Position numbers and translations under genes: made by a program. From Euryarchaeota archaeon UBA124 (GTDB lineage Archaea > Thermoplasmatota > Poseidoniia > Poseidoniales > Poseidoniaceae): a stretch of 22,548 bases of DNA. The stretch lies in contig DAPT01000030.1 in the NCBI GenBank assembly GCA_002502215.1, forward strand, positions 3,592 through 26,139, given 5' to 3'. Under the pieces are notes generated by a model. It was not told the DNA's origin, made no database searches, and saw nothing but the letters and a program-made list of their open reading frames with translations. Below are positions 1 to 6,643 of this stretch, piece after piece (positions within the stretch are counted from its first letter, which is position 1; every line of letters starts with the position of its first letter).

Positions 1-2
1 AA

Positions 3-587
3 GGACACTGGTCGGGTGACGTTTCACGCTCACTCCCGTCTCTCGTTTTGCGAATTGAGGAAACGATGCCTCTCGGAAAGGGCAGAGGGACTGCAACGCT
101 CTCAGCAAGCGATGATGTTGAACTTGCACTCGAGGCTCATCCAGGAATTGATGAGGTTCGCTCACTCGGAAATCAACGCTTTGCTGTCGACATTGCAAGC
201 GGTGGAGGTGGATTCATTCGACCGTTGCGCGTGGTCGGCGTTGTCCCACGATCTCCGTTTGAAGTCCATGATGGGTGGGTTGACTGGACCTTTGTTTGTA
301 CTCCTGAGCAAGCACGACAACTGCTTTCGGAAATGACAAACGAAAGCATTCCGTACCGGTTGACATCAACACGGAACATTGGCGCTACGCTGCTTACATC
401 CCGGCAGCGCCAAATTTTTGATGCAGCGTTAAGAGAAGGCTACTACGATGTTCCACGAAGGACTTCGCTGAGCAAGTTAGCAGCAGCCATGGACATGGCA
501 AAATCCACGCTTTCCGCCATGCTTCAACGCATTGAAAGCCGAATCATGAACGATATGGCCGAGGAAATTCGGCGAAAATCTCCGTAA
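3..587 (+). CDS. HTH_10 (bacterio-opsin activator-like) transcriptional regulator, 5'-truncated by window edge
   Basis: The reading frame is open from the first complete codon of the window. A TTG at 48 is the first possible start, but upstream codons read sensibly (GHWSGDVSRSLPSLV), so the true start probably lies outside. About 194 residues are visible. The last third (about 390-550) begins LTSRQRQIFDAALREGYY and continues through VPRRTSLSKLAAAMDMAKST. This is the signature of the HTH_10 domain of Bat-type archaeal regulators: an LT.RQ..ld.Al..GYy..PR helix, then the recognition helix. The preceding part is a mixed alpha/beta sensory region typical of these proteins. It probably binds DNA as a transcription regulator. 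It ends 63 bases before the BoxB-like gene, and a perfect palindrome lies between them, so local regulation of that gene or operon is a reasonable inference. Family call is firm; the effector is unknown. Confidence 0.8.
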   Translation, partial: GHWSGDVSRSLPSLVLRIEETMPLGKGRGTATLSASDDVELALEAHPGIDEVRSLGNQRFAVDIASGGGGFIRPLRVVGVVPRSPFEVHDGWVDWTFVCTPEQARQLLSEMTNESIPYRLTSTRNIGATLLTSRQRQIFDAALREGYYDVPRRTSLSKLAAAMDMAKSTLSAMLQRIESRIMNDMAEEIRRKSP

Positions 588-591
588 GCGC

Positions 592-614
592 ACATGTTCG
601 TACGAACATGTTCG
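592..614. promoter_or_regulatory. Palindromic operator candidate upstream of BoxB-like gene
   Basis: Positions 592-611 form a perfect 20-base palindrome built from ACATGTTCGT and its reverse complement. A third half-site, ACATGTTCG at 606-614, overlaps it, giving a second palindrome CGAACATGTTCG at 603-614. A TATA-like TGTATTCA follows at 618-625, and the likely start codon is at 651, so the palindromes sit where a BRE-proximal operator would act. Operator function is inferred from symmetry and position. In RNA, 592-611 could also fold as an 8-bp hairpin with a GTAC loop, but no T-tract follows, so it is not an obvious terminator. Confidence 0.55.
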
Positions 615-615
615 C

Positions 616-626
616 AATGTATTCAA
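616..626 (+). promoter_or_regulatory. TATA-like promoter element for the BoxB-like gene (weak)
   Basis: AATGTATTCAA lies 25-35 bases before the ATG at 651, the distance expected for an archaeal TATA box of a leaderless or very short-leader transcript. No Shine-Dalgarno sequence precedes 651, consistent with a leaderless message. The match to the TTTATATA consensus is poor. Confidence 0.25.
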
Positions 627-650
627 GGTAGACCCACTCGTGTGCATGTC

Positions 651-1811
651 ATGGACAACCTACCAAAGACATGGGACGACTGGATTGCAAACTTCAGCGA
701 TTGGCAAGATCGCGTTGGATTTGACCGAGAATGGCTCGGTGACTTTGACCTCTCGATTCAATTCGACTGGGACCGTGCTGGTGACCAAATCGAATTCGGA
801 GATTACGAAGGCCGAAAGAAGTGGGAACGCTCACTGCAAGTCCCTCACCAAAGTATGCGTGACGCTCTCGTCACCATGATCACCGTTCAAGGCGACACAG
901 AATTCGCTTCCGTCGAGCAACAACGCCATCTCCTCGCAACCGCACCAACCGACTACGACCGCTACGCCGCTGCTCGTATCATGGCTGAAGAACAACGCCA
1001 TGGATGGCAAATGGCTTACCTCCTCATGACGTACTTTGGCCAGCAAGGACGACGTGAGGCACAGAAGCTTCTCGAGCGAAACGCACAAGACGGGGACCGA
1101 TTGCTCGGCGCCTTCAATCGCCCAATGCCACACTGGTTGGATTTCTTCAACTACACCATGTTCGTTGACCGAGACGGTAAGTTCCAACTTGGAATGCTCT
1201 CAACAAGTGCATTCAAGCCCCTCGCTGCAAGCATGGGCCCAATGCTCAAGGAAGAGTCCTTCCACTTGGGGACAGGATCCAACGGTCTACGTCGCATCAT
1301 CAAGGCCGGAGTCATTCCACAAGACATGCTCCAGCGCTACATGAACAAGTGGGTCTCCACTGCACACGATCTGTTCGGTGTAGACTCCTCCTCCTCTGCT
1401 CACTGGGCATACGTCTGGGGAATCAAGGGACGCTGGGACGAGCGAAAGAAGCAAGATGCTGAGATAGAGGTCGACAAGGAGATCCTCAATCAAGAAGCTC
1501 GCGGCCATTATCACGACGAAATCGTTCGAGAAGTCAACAAACTCAACGGCTACCAAGAAGAAGGTGCAACACCGTTCTACGTCGCTCACGAGAACTTCAA
1601 CCGAGACATCGGCGACTGCAAAGGAATGCGCTACACCGTTCACGGTGAGAAATTCGAAGGCAGTGACGATGAATGGAACGAATACATCCGCAACATTCTC
1701 CCAACCCCAGAAGACGAAGAAGCTCTCAAAGAGTACTTCAAACTGGAATGGATTGCAAACAAGCCATTGACGGCTCGTCAACTCGAGTCTGGAATTGGCG
1801 CAACTGCTTGA
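651..1811 (+). CDS. boxB: BoxB/PaaA-family di-iron acyl-CoA oxygenase (benzoyl-CoA 2,3-epoxidase-like)
   Basis: The 386-residue protein has the ferritin-like di-iron core of the PaaA/PaaC/BoxB oxygenases. Two carboxylate-His motifs are visible, EEQRH (Glu114, His117) and EESFH (Glu202, His205), with an acidic stretch near residues 84-89 that could supply the first helix ligand. FVDRDGKFQL precedes the second motif. The C-terminal part (FNRDIG, then a W-rich end with LPTPEDEEALKEYF) resembles BoxB more than PaaA, and its length lies between PaaA (about 310) and BoxB (about 475). BoxB epoxidises benzoyl-CoA with O2 using electrons from BoxA; no reductase is seen here, so the substrate is open. 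ATG 651 is chosen because upstream ATG 594 lies inside a palindrome and its extra residues look non-conserved. Neighbouring isomerase, dehydrogenase and aldehyde dehydrogenase genes support a CoA-thioester catabolic role. Confidence 0.75.
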   Translation: MDNLPKTWDDWIANFSDWQDRVGFDREWLGDFDLSIQFDWDRAGDQIEFGDYEGRKKWERSLQVPHQSMRDALVTMITVQGDTEFASVEQQRHLLATAPTDYDRYAAARIMAEEQRHGWQMAYLLMTYFGQQGRREAQKLLERNAQDGDRLLGAFNRPMPHWLDFFNYTMFVDRDGKFQLGMLSTSAFKPLAASMGPMLKEESFHLGTGSNGLRRIIKAGVIPQDMLQRYMNKWVSTAHDLFGVDSSSSAHWAYVWGIKGRWDERKKQDAEIEVDKEILNQEARGHYHDEIVREVNKLNGYQEEGATPFYVAHENFNRDIGDCKGMRYTVHGEKFEGSDDEWNEYIRNILPTPEDEEALKEYFKLEWIANKPLTARQLESGIGATA

Positions 1812-1822
1812 GTGGGATCGAT

Positions 1823-2359
1823 ATGATTCCAGTCGAGTTGTTCGGCATCCATGCCGATATGGTCGAGCGTTTCTACGACGAGTTACCTGGACTCGTTGAA
1901 GACGCTTACGAAGACAAACCCTACGTCGATGCTCTGTTTGCGATTGAATCAGATCGTTCCCTCGAGCACCTGAACATCGCAGATGGATGGGCTTTGAACA
2001 CGCCCTTGGTTTGGAACGAGGATCTTGAAAATGAAGTCTTGATGGCTCTACGGACCATTGCTTACCCGAAAGTCAACCTGCTTGAGCACATTCTCTCGCT
2101 CGACAACATTGACACGGTACGACTTTCGCAATGGATGCACTTTTCGACCAACGTCTATCCAATCTACTCAGAAAAAGCATGCGAGACCCTCACAAAAATG
2201 GGTGTACCAACTCCGTTCGATCGAAACGATATCGCATCCTATGGATTGTACGTCCAGCGCTTAGAAGGACTCAAACAGTATGCACCTGCCCACGGCCTGC
2301 CGGAGATCGGTCTTCCACGAGCCCGAATCCTCCAGCTTGGCTTGGAGCGATTTGAATGA
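1823..2359 (+). CDS. Uncharacterised helical protein in the BoxB operon
   Basis: A 178-residue, acidic, soluble-looking protein that I do not recognise. The ATG at 1823 follows the oxygenase stop by 11 bases and has a GGGATC ribosome-binding candidate just upstream; a longer in-frame extension (from 1673) would lie wholly inside the oxygenase gene and is rejected. The gene ends in an ATGA overlap with the DMT transporter, so it is translationally linked to both neighbours. The C-terminal half (WMHFSTNVYPIYSEKACETL) faintly recalls helical helix-hairpin-helix glycosylase-like proteins that carry an H/F...YPIYDS motif, but no catalytic residue can be confirmed. Its fixed place between oxygenase and exporter suggests an accessory role; that is inference only. 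Confidence 0.75.
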   Translation: MIPVELFGIHADMVERFYDELPGLVEDAYEDKPYVDALFAIESDRSLEHLNIADGWALNTPLVWNEDLENEVLMALRTIAYPKVNLLEHILSLDNIDTVRLSQWMHFSTNVYPIYSEKACETLTKMGVPTPFDRNDIASYGLYVQRLEGLKQYAPAHGLPEIGLPRARILQLGLERFE

Positions 2360-3297
2360 ACCTGTTTTGGTTGCATACACGATTGCTCATTGTTGCTATC
2401 ATTTGGGGACTTGGCTGGACAGCTGGACGAGTCGTTGCAACTGATTTTCCTCCAATAACAGCAGCATGGATACGCTATATCATCGCAGTAGCCATGTTCC
2501 TTGTTTGGCTCAAGATGACGGGTAAATTCCAGATACCAACCAAGGAAGAATGGAAGCGATTGTTCTACATCGGCTTCTTCTCGACCTTCCTGTATCAGGC
2601 CTTTTTCATGTATGGAATGCGTTACACTGCCGCAGGTGATGCATCACTCATGATTACCTTCAATCCCATCATTACAGCCCTTCTTGCCATTCCATTCCTT
2701 GGTGAAAAGATGACGAAGCGGCTCGGAGCAGGACTCATCATCGCCCTTTCTGGTGTTGCCATTCTCTTCGTTTACTCACCCAATGTCGACATCCCTGTCG
2801 ATGAACGCATTCTTGGAAACATCCTCATCATTCTCTCAGCAGGAGCCTGGGCATCTTCAACCATTTTCATGAAGAAAGCCATGACGACCACTACATCAGA
2901 TTCAGACGAACCCCTTTCACCGTTGGAGCTCACAGTTTGGGCTTCTGTCGTAGGTCTCTTCATCCTCACACCATGGGCAGGCTACGAAATTGTCGATGAA
3001 GGATGGCCGCAATTCAATTGGGAAGTCATCACTGGAATCGTCTTCCTTGCCGTCTTCTCAACCGTGATTGCCTATGTCTGGTTTGCAGAAGGTATCCGAA
3101 CCATTGGAGCAGCCAAATCAGCCCTCTATGTCTACCTCGTTCCACCGTTCGGAATCCTCGGTGGCGTTATTCTCATCGGTGAGAAATTGGGGCTCTCACT
3201 GCTCGTCGCCTTCGCACTCATCGTCGGTGGTGTCGCCATCGCCCAGAGCGATAAGCATGATGAAGCCCAAGCATCTGGGACAATCCATGGCGATTGA
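2356..3297 (+). CDS. DMT-family (EamA) transporter, 10 transmembrane helices
   Basis: The 313-residue protein is almost entirely hydrophobic and shows the internal duplication of the drug/metabolite transporter superfamily. The first EamA repeat spans about residues 8-140 (WGLGWTAGRVVATDFPP, then FLGEKMTKRLGAGLIIALSGVAI). The second spans about 152-300 and ends with the paralogous pair VILIGEKLGLSLLVAFALIVGGVAI. A short polar loop (TTTTSDSDEPLS) separates helices in the middle. These proteins export or import small metabolites across the cell membrane; the substrate cannot be predicted. Its start overlaps the previous stop (ATGA), and its end overlaps the hydroxyacyl-CoA dehydrogenase by 11 bases, so it belongs to the oxygenase operon and may move a substrate or overflow product of that pathway. 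Confidence 0.88.
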   Translation: MNLFWLHTRLLIVAIIWGLGWTAGRVVATDFPPITAAWIRYIIAVAMFLVWLKMTGKFQIPTKEEWKRLFYIGFFSTFLYQAFFMYGMRYTAAGDASLMITFNPIITALLAIPFLGEKMTKRLGAGLIIALSGVAILFVYSPNVDIPVDERILGNILIILSAGAWASSTIFMKKAMTTTTSDSDEPLSPLELTVWASVVGLFILTPWAGYEIVDEGWPQFNWEVITGIVFLAVFSTVIAYVWFAEGIRTIGAAKSALYVYLVPPFGILGGVILIGEKLGLSLLVAFALIVGGVAIAQSDKHDEAQASGTIHGD

Positions 3298-4150
3298 ACG
3301 TGTAGCGGTCATCGGTGCAGGAACTATGGGGGCAGGAATTGCCCAAGTCTGTGCTCAAGCAGGTTGGATAACAGCCCTCTACGATGCATTTCCTGAGGGA
3401 CTTGAACGAGGTTTGCAGCGTATTGACGCATTCTGGGACAAAGGCATCGCTCGTGGAAAAACCACTGCCGAGCAAAAAGAAGCATGGGCGAAAAATCTCC
3501 GAGCAGAAGCAGACATGAAGACTGCAGTCCATGGTGTCGATCTGGTGATCGAAGCTGTCCCTGAAATTCCTGAACTCAAAGCGAAGGTCTTTGCTCAACT
3601 TGATGAAATGGCTCCAGAGCATGCCATTCTCGGGACCAACACATCCTCCCTATCCATTGCAAGCATTGCAGCAGCAACCAACCGACCGGACAAGGTCATC
3701 GGCATGCATTTTTTCAATCCAGTTCCGATCATGGAACTGCTCGAATTGGTACGCCATGATGCATGCAGTGAGGAAACCATCGCTCTTGCGCAAGCTGCTG
3801 GTGAAGCGATGAAAAAGACAACGATTCTTGTCAAGGACGTCCCTGGCTTTGCAACAAGCCGTCTTGGTGTCGTTCTTGGCAATGAAGCCATTCGCATGCT
3901 CGCAGACGGTGTAGCAAGCGCAGAAGACATCGACAAGGCGATGGTTCTCGGTTACAAGCACCCAATGGGTCCACTACGATTGACCGATCTTGTTGGATTG
4001 GATGTTCGAAGAGATATCCTCCTTAATCTTCAACAATCCTTCAATGATGACCGATATGCACCTCATCCTCTTCTCGAAGAAATGGTCGAGAAGGGACACC
4101 TCGGAAAGAAGTCAAGTCAAGGTTTCTTTGATTGGGATCTTGTAAGATGA
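3287..4150 (+). CDS. 3-hydroxyacyl-CoA dehydrogenase (PaaH/HBD type)
   Basis: The 287-residue protein oxidises (3S)-hydroxyacyl-CoA to 3-oxoacyl-CoA with NAD+. The Rossmann motif GAGTMGAGIA starts near residue 10. The catalytic region shows GTNTSSLSI (Ser120), HFFNPVP (His141) and Glu153, with the same spacing as the classical Ser-His-Glu set. The C-terminal 3HCDH domain begins at KDVPGFATSRLG and contains KHPMGPLRLTDLVGLD. The position usually held by a substrate-binding Asn (VNR) is Ser191 (TSR), as I recall for a known bacterial subfamily. ATG 3287 matches the family start and overlaps the transporter end by 11 bases; ATG 3260 or 3263 would add a short unsupported tail. Last gene of the plus-strand operon, fitting a beta-oxidation step after the oxygenase. 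Confidence 0.92.
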   Translation: MAIERVAVIGAGTMGAGIAQVCAQAGWITALYDAFPEGLERGLQRIDAFWDKGIARGKTTAEQKEAWAKNLRAEADMKTAVHGVDLVIEAVPEIPELKAKVFAQLDEMAPEHAILGTNTSSLSIASIAAATNRPDKVIGMHFFNPVPIMELLELVRHDACSEETIALAQAAGEAMKKTTILVKDVPGFATSRLGVVLGNEAIRMLADGVASAEDIDKAMVLGYKHPMGPLRLTDLVGLDVRRDILLNLQQSFNDDRYAPHPLLEEMVEKGHLGKKSSQGFFDWDLVR

Positions 4151-4152
4151 AT

Positions 4153-4317
4153 TTATTCAGTTATCTTATATCCATCTAAAATGAAATTATCTTGCCCCTT
4201 AACCGTCAGCATTTCCCATCGACCATCAACATTTTTGATATTAATGTGCCAGTATGTATTGTCTCTGGGTGGCTCAAGATAACGACTGCTTAGGCTACCT
4301 TGTAGGTCTCTGATAAG
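4153..4317 (-). pseudogene. 54-codon open frame without start codon, directly after the isomerase stop (gene remnant or readthrough extension)
   Basis: After the TGA stop of the isomerase (4320-4318) the same minus-strand frame stays open for 54 codons to a TAA at 4155-4153. The peptide contains NTYWHINIKNVDGRWEML and ends DNFILDGYKITE, which looks like a real beta-rich protein rather than random sequence. No ATG, GTG or TTG lies near its beginning; the only in-frame ATG is mid-way (4212-4210). The stretch is about 38% GC, clearly more AT-rich than neighbouring genes. Its end lies 2 bases from the convergent dehydrogenase stop, as if this were the genuine end of a coding region. It could be the tail of a decayed gene, a transferred fragment or a stop-readthrough extension. 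Confidence 0.4.
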
Positions 4318-5079
4318 TCAATCAAAAAACCTAGCAACGCCATCTTTGAATTCCATCGTCGTCCCAGCGGCTTCAATCAATGTCTGCTCATGCTTGAGAT
4401 GGGTTTCGAAATCGTTGAGGGTTTGAACATGAAGAAGATGTTTGGTTGCTTCTCGGAAGTGGTTGCCCCATTGACTCCAATTGGTTGCAATTTCGATGCA
4501 TCGGTTGATGAGTTCGTCCTCATTGACGACTTCATCGATGGCTCCTGCATTTGCTGATTCTTCCGCATTCCAGATTTGGTTCTCAAAGAAGAATTGACGA
4601 CTTCGTTGCTCACCTACAAGTCGAGGCAGGAGCCATGTTGTCCCTCCATCGGGTGAAAGGCCGATGCTTGCATAGGATGCTGCAAGTTTGGCTTTTGGTG
4701 AGGCAATACGAGCATCGCATGCTAATGCAAGGCCAAGTCCTCCACCAGCTGCTGCTCCATTGATGGCTGCGACAACGATGGTTGATGATTCTCGAATTCG
4801 CATGAGCAATGGATGGAGGATGTTGGTGAGATCTCGAATGAGTTGTGGAGCTTCGTTAACTTCAATGGATTCTTGGAAGGCATTGATATCTGCACCTGCT
4901 GAGAAGAATTTTCCTTCTCCAGTGATGACCATGCCTTTGATTTCAGGATTCTTCAGTCCCTTATCGATTGCATCAGCGATGATTGGGAGCGATTCTCTTG
5001 AGAACGATTTGCTAGCAGAAGCACCCGTTAATCGAACGATTTGGATTCCATTGTCACGGTTTTCGATTTGAACCGTCAT
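4318..5079 (-). CDS. Enoyl-CoA hydratase/isomerase family protein, PaaG-type isomerase
   Basis: The 253-residue crotonase-fold protein has the CoA and oxyanion-hole segments FFSAGADINAF (about 58-68) and INGAAAGGGLGLALACDARIAS. The two glutamates of true hydratases are absent: positions 116 and 136 carry Gly and Tyr. Instead SPDGGTTWLLPRLVG places Asp144 where PaaG-type isomerases have their catalytic aspartate (PDCGGTWLLPR). The reaction is therefore probably a double-bond or ring-epoxide isomerisation, such as ring-1,2-epoxyphenylacetyl-CoA to oxepin-CoA or cis-3 to trans-2 enoyl-CoA. It follows the aldehyde dehydrogenase gene by 9 bases, with the GAGGTGA ribosome site overlapping that gene's TGA, so the two are cotranslated. 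The C-terminus is slightly short (ends GVARFFD) and lacks the KR.P.F tail common in the family. Confidence 0.9.
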   Translation of the reverse strand: MTVQIENRDNGIQIVRLTGASASKSFSRESLPIIADAIDKGLKNPEIKGMVITGEGKFFSAGADINAFQESIEVNEAPQLIRDLTNILHPLLMRIRESSTIVVAAINGAAAGGGLGLALACDARIASPKAKLAASYASIGLSPDGGTTWLLPRLVGEQRSRQFFFENQIWNAEESANAGAIDEVVNEDELINRCIEIATNWSQWGNHFREATKHLLHVQTLNDFETHLKHEQTLIEAAGTTMEFKDGVARFFD

Positions 5080-5088
5080 CTGTTCACC

Positions 5089-6525
5089 TCAAAGTTTGAC
5101 GTTGACGTTCTTGACGCGAGTGTAGAAGCGGAGTGCATCTTGGCTCTGTTCAATGCCAATTCCTGATTGCTTCCAGCCAGTGAAGGCTGTCTGTGGGAAG
5201 GTGATTGGGAACTCGTTGATGGAGACCATTCCAGATTGAACATCTCGTGCAAGACGATGTGCTCGGCTCAGGTCGTTGGTCCAAATGCCGTTGAGGAGAC
5301 CGAACGGTGTATCGTTAGCAAGAGCGAGTGCTTCGGCTTCTTCTGCAAACTTGGTGACTGTAAGAACTGGTCCGAACAGTTCCTCTTGGAAAAGAAGATT
5401 GCTTGCATCAACGTCAGTAACGATGGTTGGTTGCATGAATGCTCCCTCGCCTTCAATGGCTGCTCCACCGGTAACGACGGTTCCACCCTGCTTGAGTCCT
5501 TCTTCGAGCATGCGGAGGATATCAGCACGGTGATCAGTGTGAACGAGGCTTCCAATTCGGACGCCTTCGCTCATTCCAGGTCCAATCTTCCACTTGCCAA
5601 CTTCTTCAACGACAGCATTGACCAATTCGTCATGGACATCCTCGTGAACGATGAGTCGAGAACCAGCCCAGCACATCTGTCCTGCATTCATGAAGATTCC
5701 AAAGCAGATGGCTTTGGCACAATACTTGAGGTTTGCATCAGGGAAGACAACGTTGGCTCCCTTTCCACCGAGTTCAAGTGTGACTGGTGTGAGTTGTTCG
5801 CTGGCTTTTGCCATGACAGCTTGTCCTGTAGGGACGCCACCAGTGAGAACGATTCCACCGATGTCTGGATGGCCTGCGAGGGCATCTCCGATGAGTCCTC
5901 CTGAACCTGTGATGACTTGAACGACGTTCTCTGGGAGTCCGACTTCCGCTTCATGCATGGCCTCGAGCCATGCGATGAGCGAGAGTGGAGTCCACGATGC
6001 TGGCTTGGCGATGACGGTGCATCCTGCTGCAAGGGCAGGTGCAATCGAGCGAAGAGCGAGTTGAAGTGGGAAGTTCCATGGAATGATATGGGCTGTTACG
6101 CCGATAGGTTGCCGGAGCGTGTAGTTGAGTCGATTGCCAGGAACTGGAATGGTTGATCCTTCGATCTTGTCGGTCAAACCTGCGAAATATTCGAAGGTCC
6201 ATGCTCCATAACGAATCTCTGACAATGCTTCACGGAAGGTCTTGCCGTTGTTGCTGCTTTCAATGGCTGCGAGCGCCTTTGCGTTTGCATAGGTTGCTTG
6301 AGCGATACGATTGAGAACACGGCCACGTTCTGCTGGGTCCATAGCGCTCCAACTTCTGTCTGCGAAGGCTGCTTTTGATGCAGCAACACAGCGGTGAACA
6401 TCGTCAAGTGTTGCTTTCGGTGTTGTCGCCATTGTTTCGCCCGTTGCTGGGTTTAGAACATCATGTGTGTTGTTATCCGATGATGCGCACCACTGGCCAT
6501 CAATGTACATCTGCTTCTCGTCCAT
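5089..6525 (-). CDS. NAD(P)-dependent aldehyde dehydrogenase
   Basis: The 478-residue protein is a full-length member of the aldehyde dehydrogenase superfamily. It oxidises an aldehyde to the acid through a cysteine thioester. Visible hallmarks are PWNFP (Asn151), the cofactor lysine in AKPASWTP (Lys174), LTGGVPTG in place of the usual FTGS...G, the general base in LELGGKG (Glu251), the nucleophile in NAGQMCWAGSR (Cys285) and the FQEELFGPVL motif near the end. The overall look is close to betaine-aldehyde or aminoaldehyde type enzymes, so the substrate is uncertain. Being the first gene of an operon with a PaaG-type isomerase, and next to a BoxB-like oxygenase, it may remove the semialdehyde left by ring opening, as BoxD or the PaaZ dehydrogenase domain does. 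Strong call for the family, weak for the substrate. Confidence 0.93.
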   Translation of the reverse strand: MDEKQMYIDGQWCASSDNNTHDVLNPATGETMATTPKATLDDVHRCVAASKAAFADRSWSAMDPAERGRVLNRIAQATYANAKALAAIESSNNGKTFREALSEIRYGAWTFEYFAGLTDKIEGSTIPVPGNRLNYTLRQPIGVTAHIIPWNFPLQLALRSIAPALAAGCTVIAKPASWTPLSLIAWLEAMHEAEVGLPENVVQVITGSGGLIGDALAGHPDIGGIVLTGGVPTGQAVMAKASEQLTPVTLELGGKGANVVFPDANLKYCAKAICFGIFMNAGQMCWAGSRLIVHEDVHDELVNAVVEEVGKWKIGPGMSEGVRIGSLVHTDHRADILRMLEEGLKQGGTVVTGGAAIEGEGAFMQPTIVTDVDASNLLFQEELFGPVLTVTKFAEEAEALALANDTPFGLLNGIWTNDLSRAHRLARDVQSGMVSINEFPITFPQTAFTGWKQSGIGIEQSQDALRFYTRVKNVNVKL

Positions 6526-6643
6526 GTTCTTTCCACATCGATGCGCCTCATGAGCGATTCGGTGGATTCTTTTGGTGGAAAGAACCGACCAATCATTGGT
6601 CAGGACCCAATAGACTCATGAGGTGCATGCTTCAACTAGCGTC
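6526..6643. promoter_or_regulatory. Divergent promoter region with nested inverted repeats
   Basis: The 118 bases between the aldehyde dehydrogenase and the kinase hold three symmetric elements. GTTCTTTCCAC at 6526-6536 is matched perfectly by GTGGAAAGAAC at 6575-6585. GACCAAT-C-ATTGGTC at 6587-6601 is a perfect 15-base palindrome. TGCGCCTCATGA at 6542-6553 pairs with TCATGAGGTGCA at 6616-6627 with one mismatch. The arrangement fits binding of one or more dimeric regulators to a shared divergent promoter. No convincing TATA box was found. Function is inferred. Confidence 0.5.

Noticed and set aside
592..611. Rho-independent style terminator at the regulator/oxygenase junction
   Set aside because: The hairpin is only moderately GC and no T-tract follows; archaeal termination relies on T-rich runs.
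594..650. ATG 594 as start of the oxygenase, adding MFVRTCSQC and following residues
   Set aside because: It lies inside the palindrome, has no ribosome site, and the extra residues look unrelated to the oxygenase family; ATG 651 fits a leaderless start.
1287..1781. Minus-strand open frame opposite the oxygenase
   Set aside because: Its composition (Val/Phe rich, no motifs) mirrors the opposite strand of a real gene.
4318..4320. Selenocysteine recoding of the isomerase TGA
   Set aside because: No SECIS-like structure was recognised and the isomerase family does not use selenocysteine at its C-terminus; decay or a separate gene is simpler.
5167..5904. Long plus-strand open frame of 245 codons opposite the aldehyde dehydrogenase
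   Set aside because: It is antisense to a secure gene, rich in Ser and Cys, and has no family resemblance; it reflects the codon bias of the true gene.
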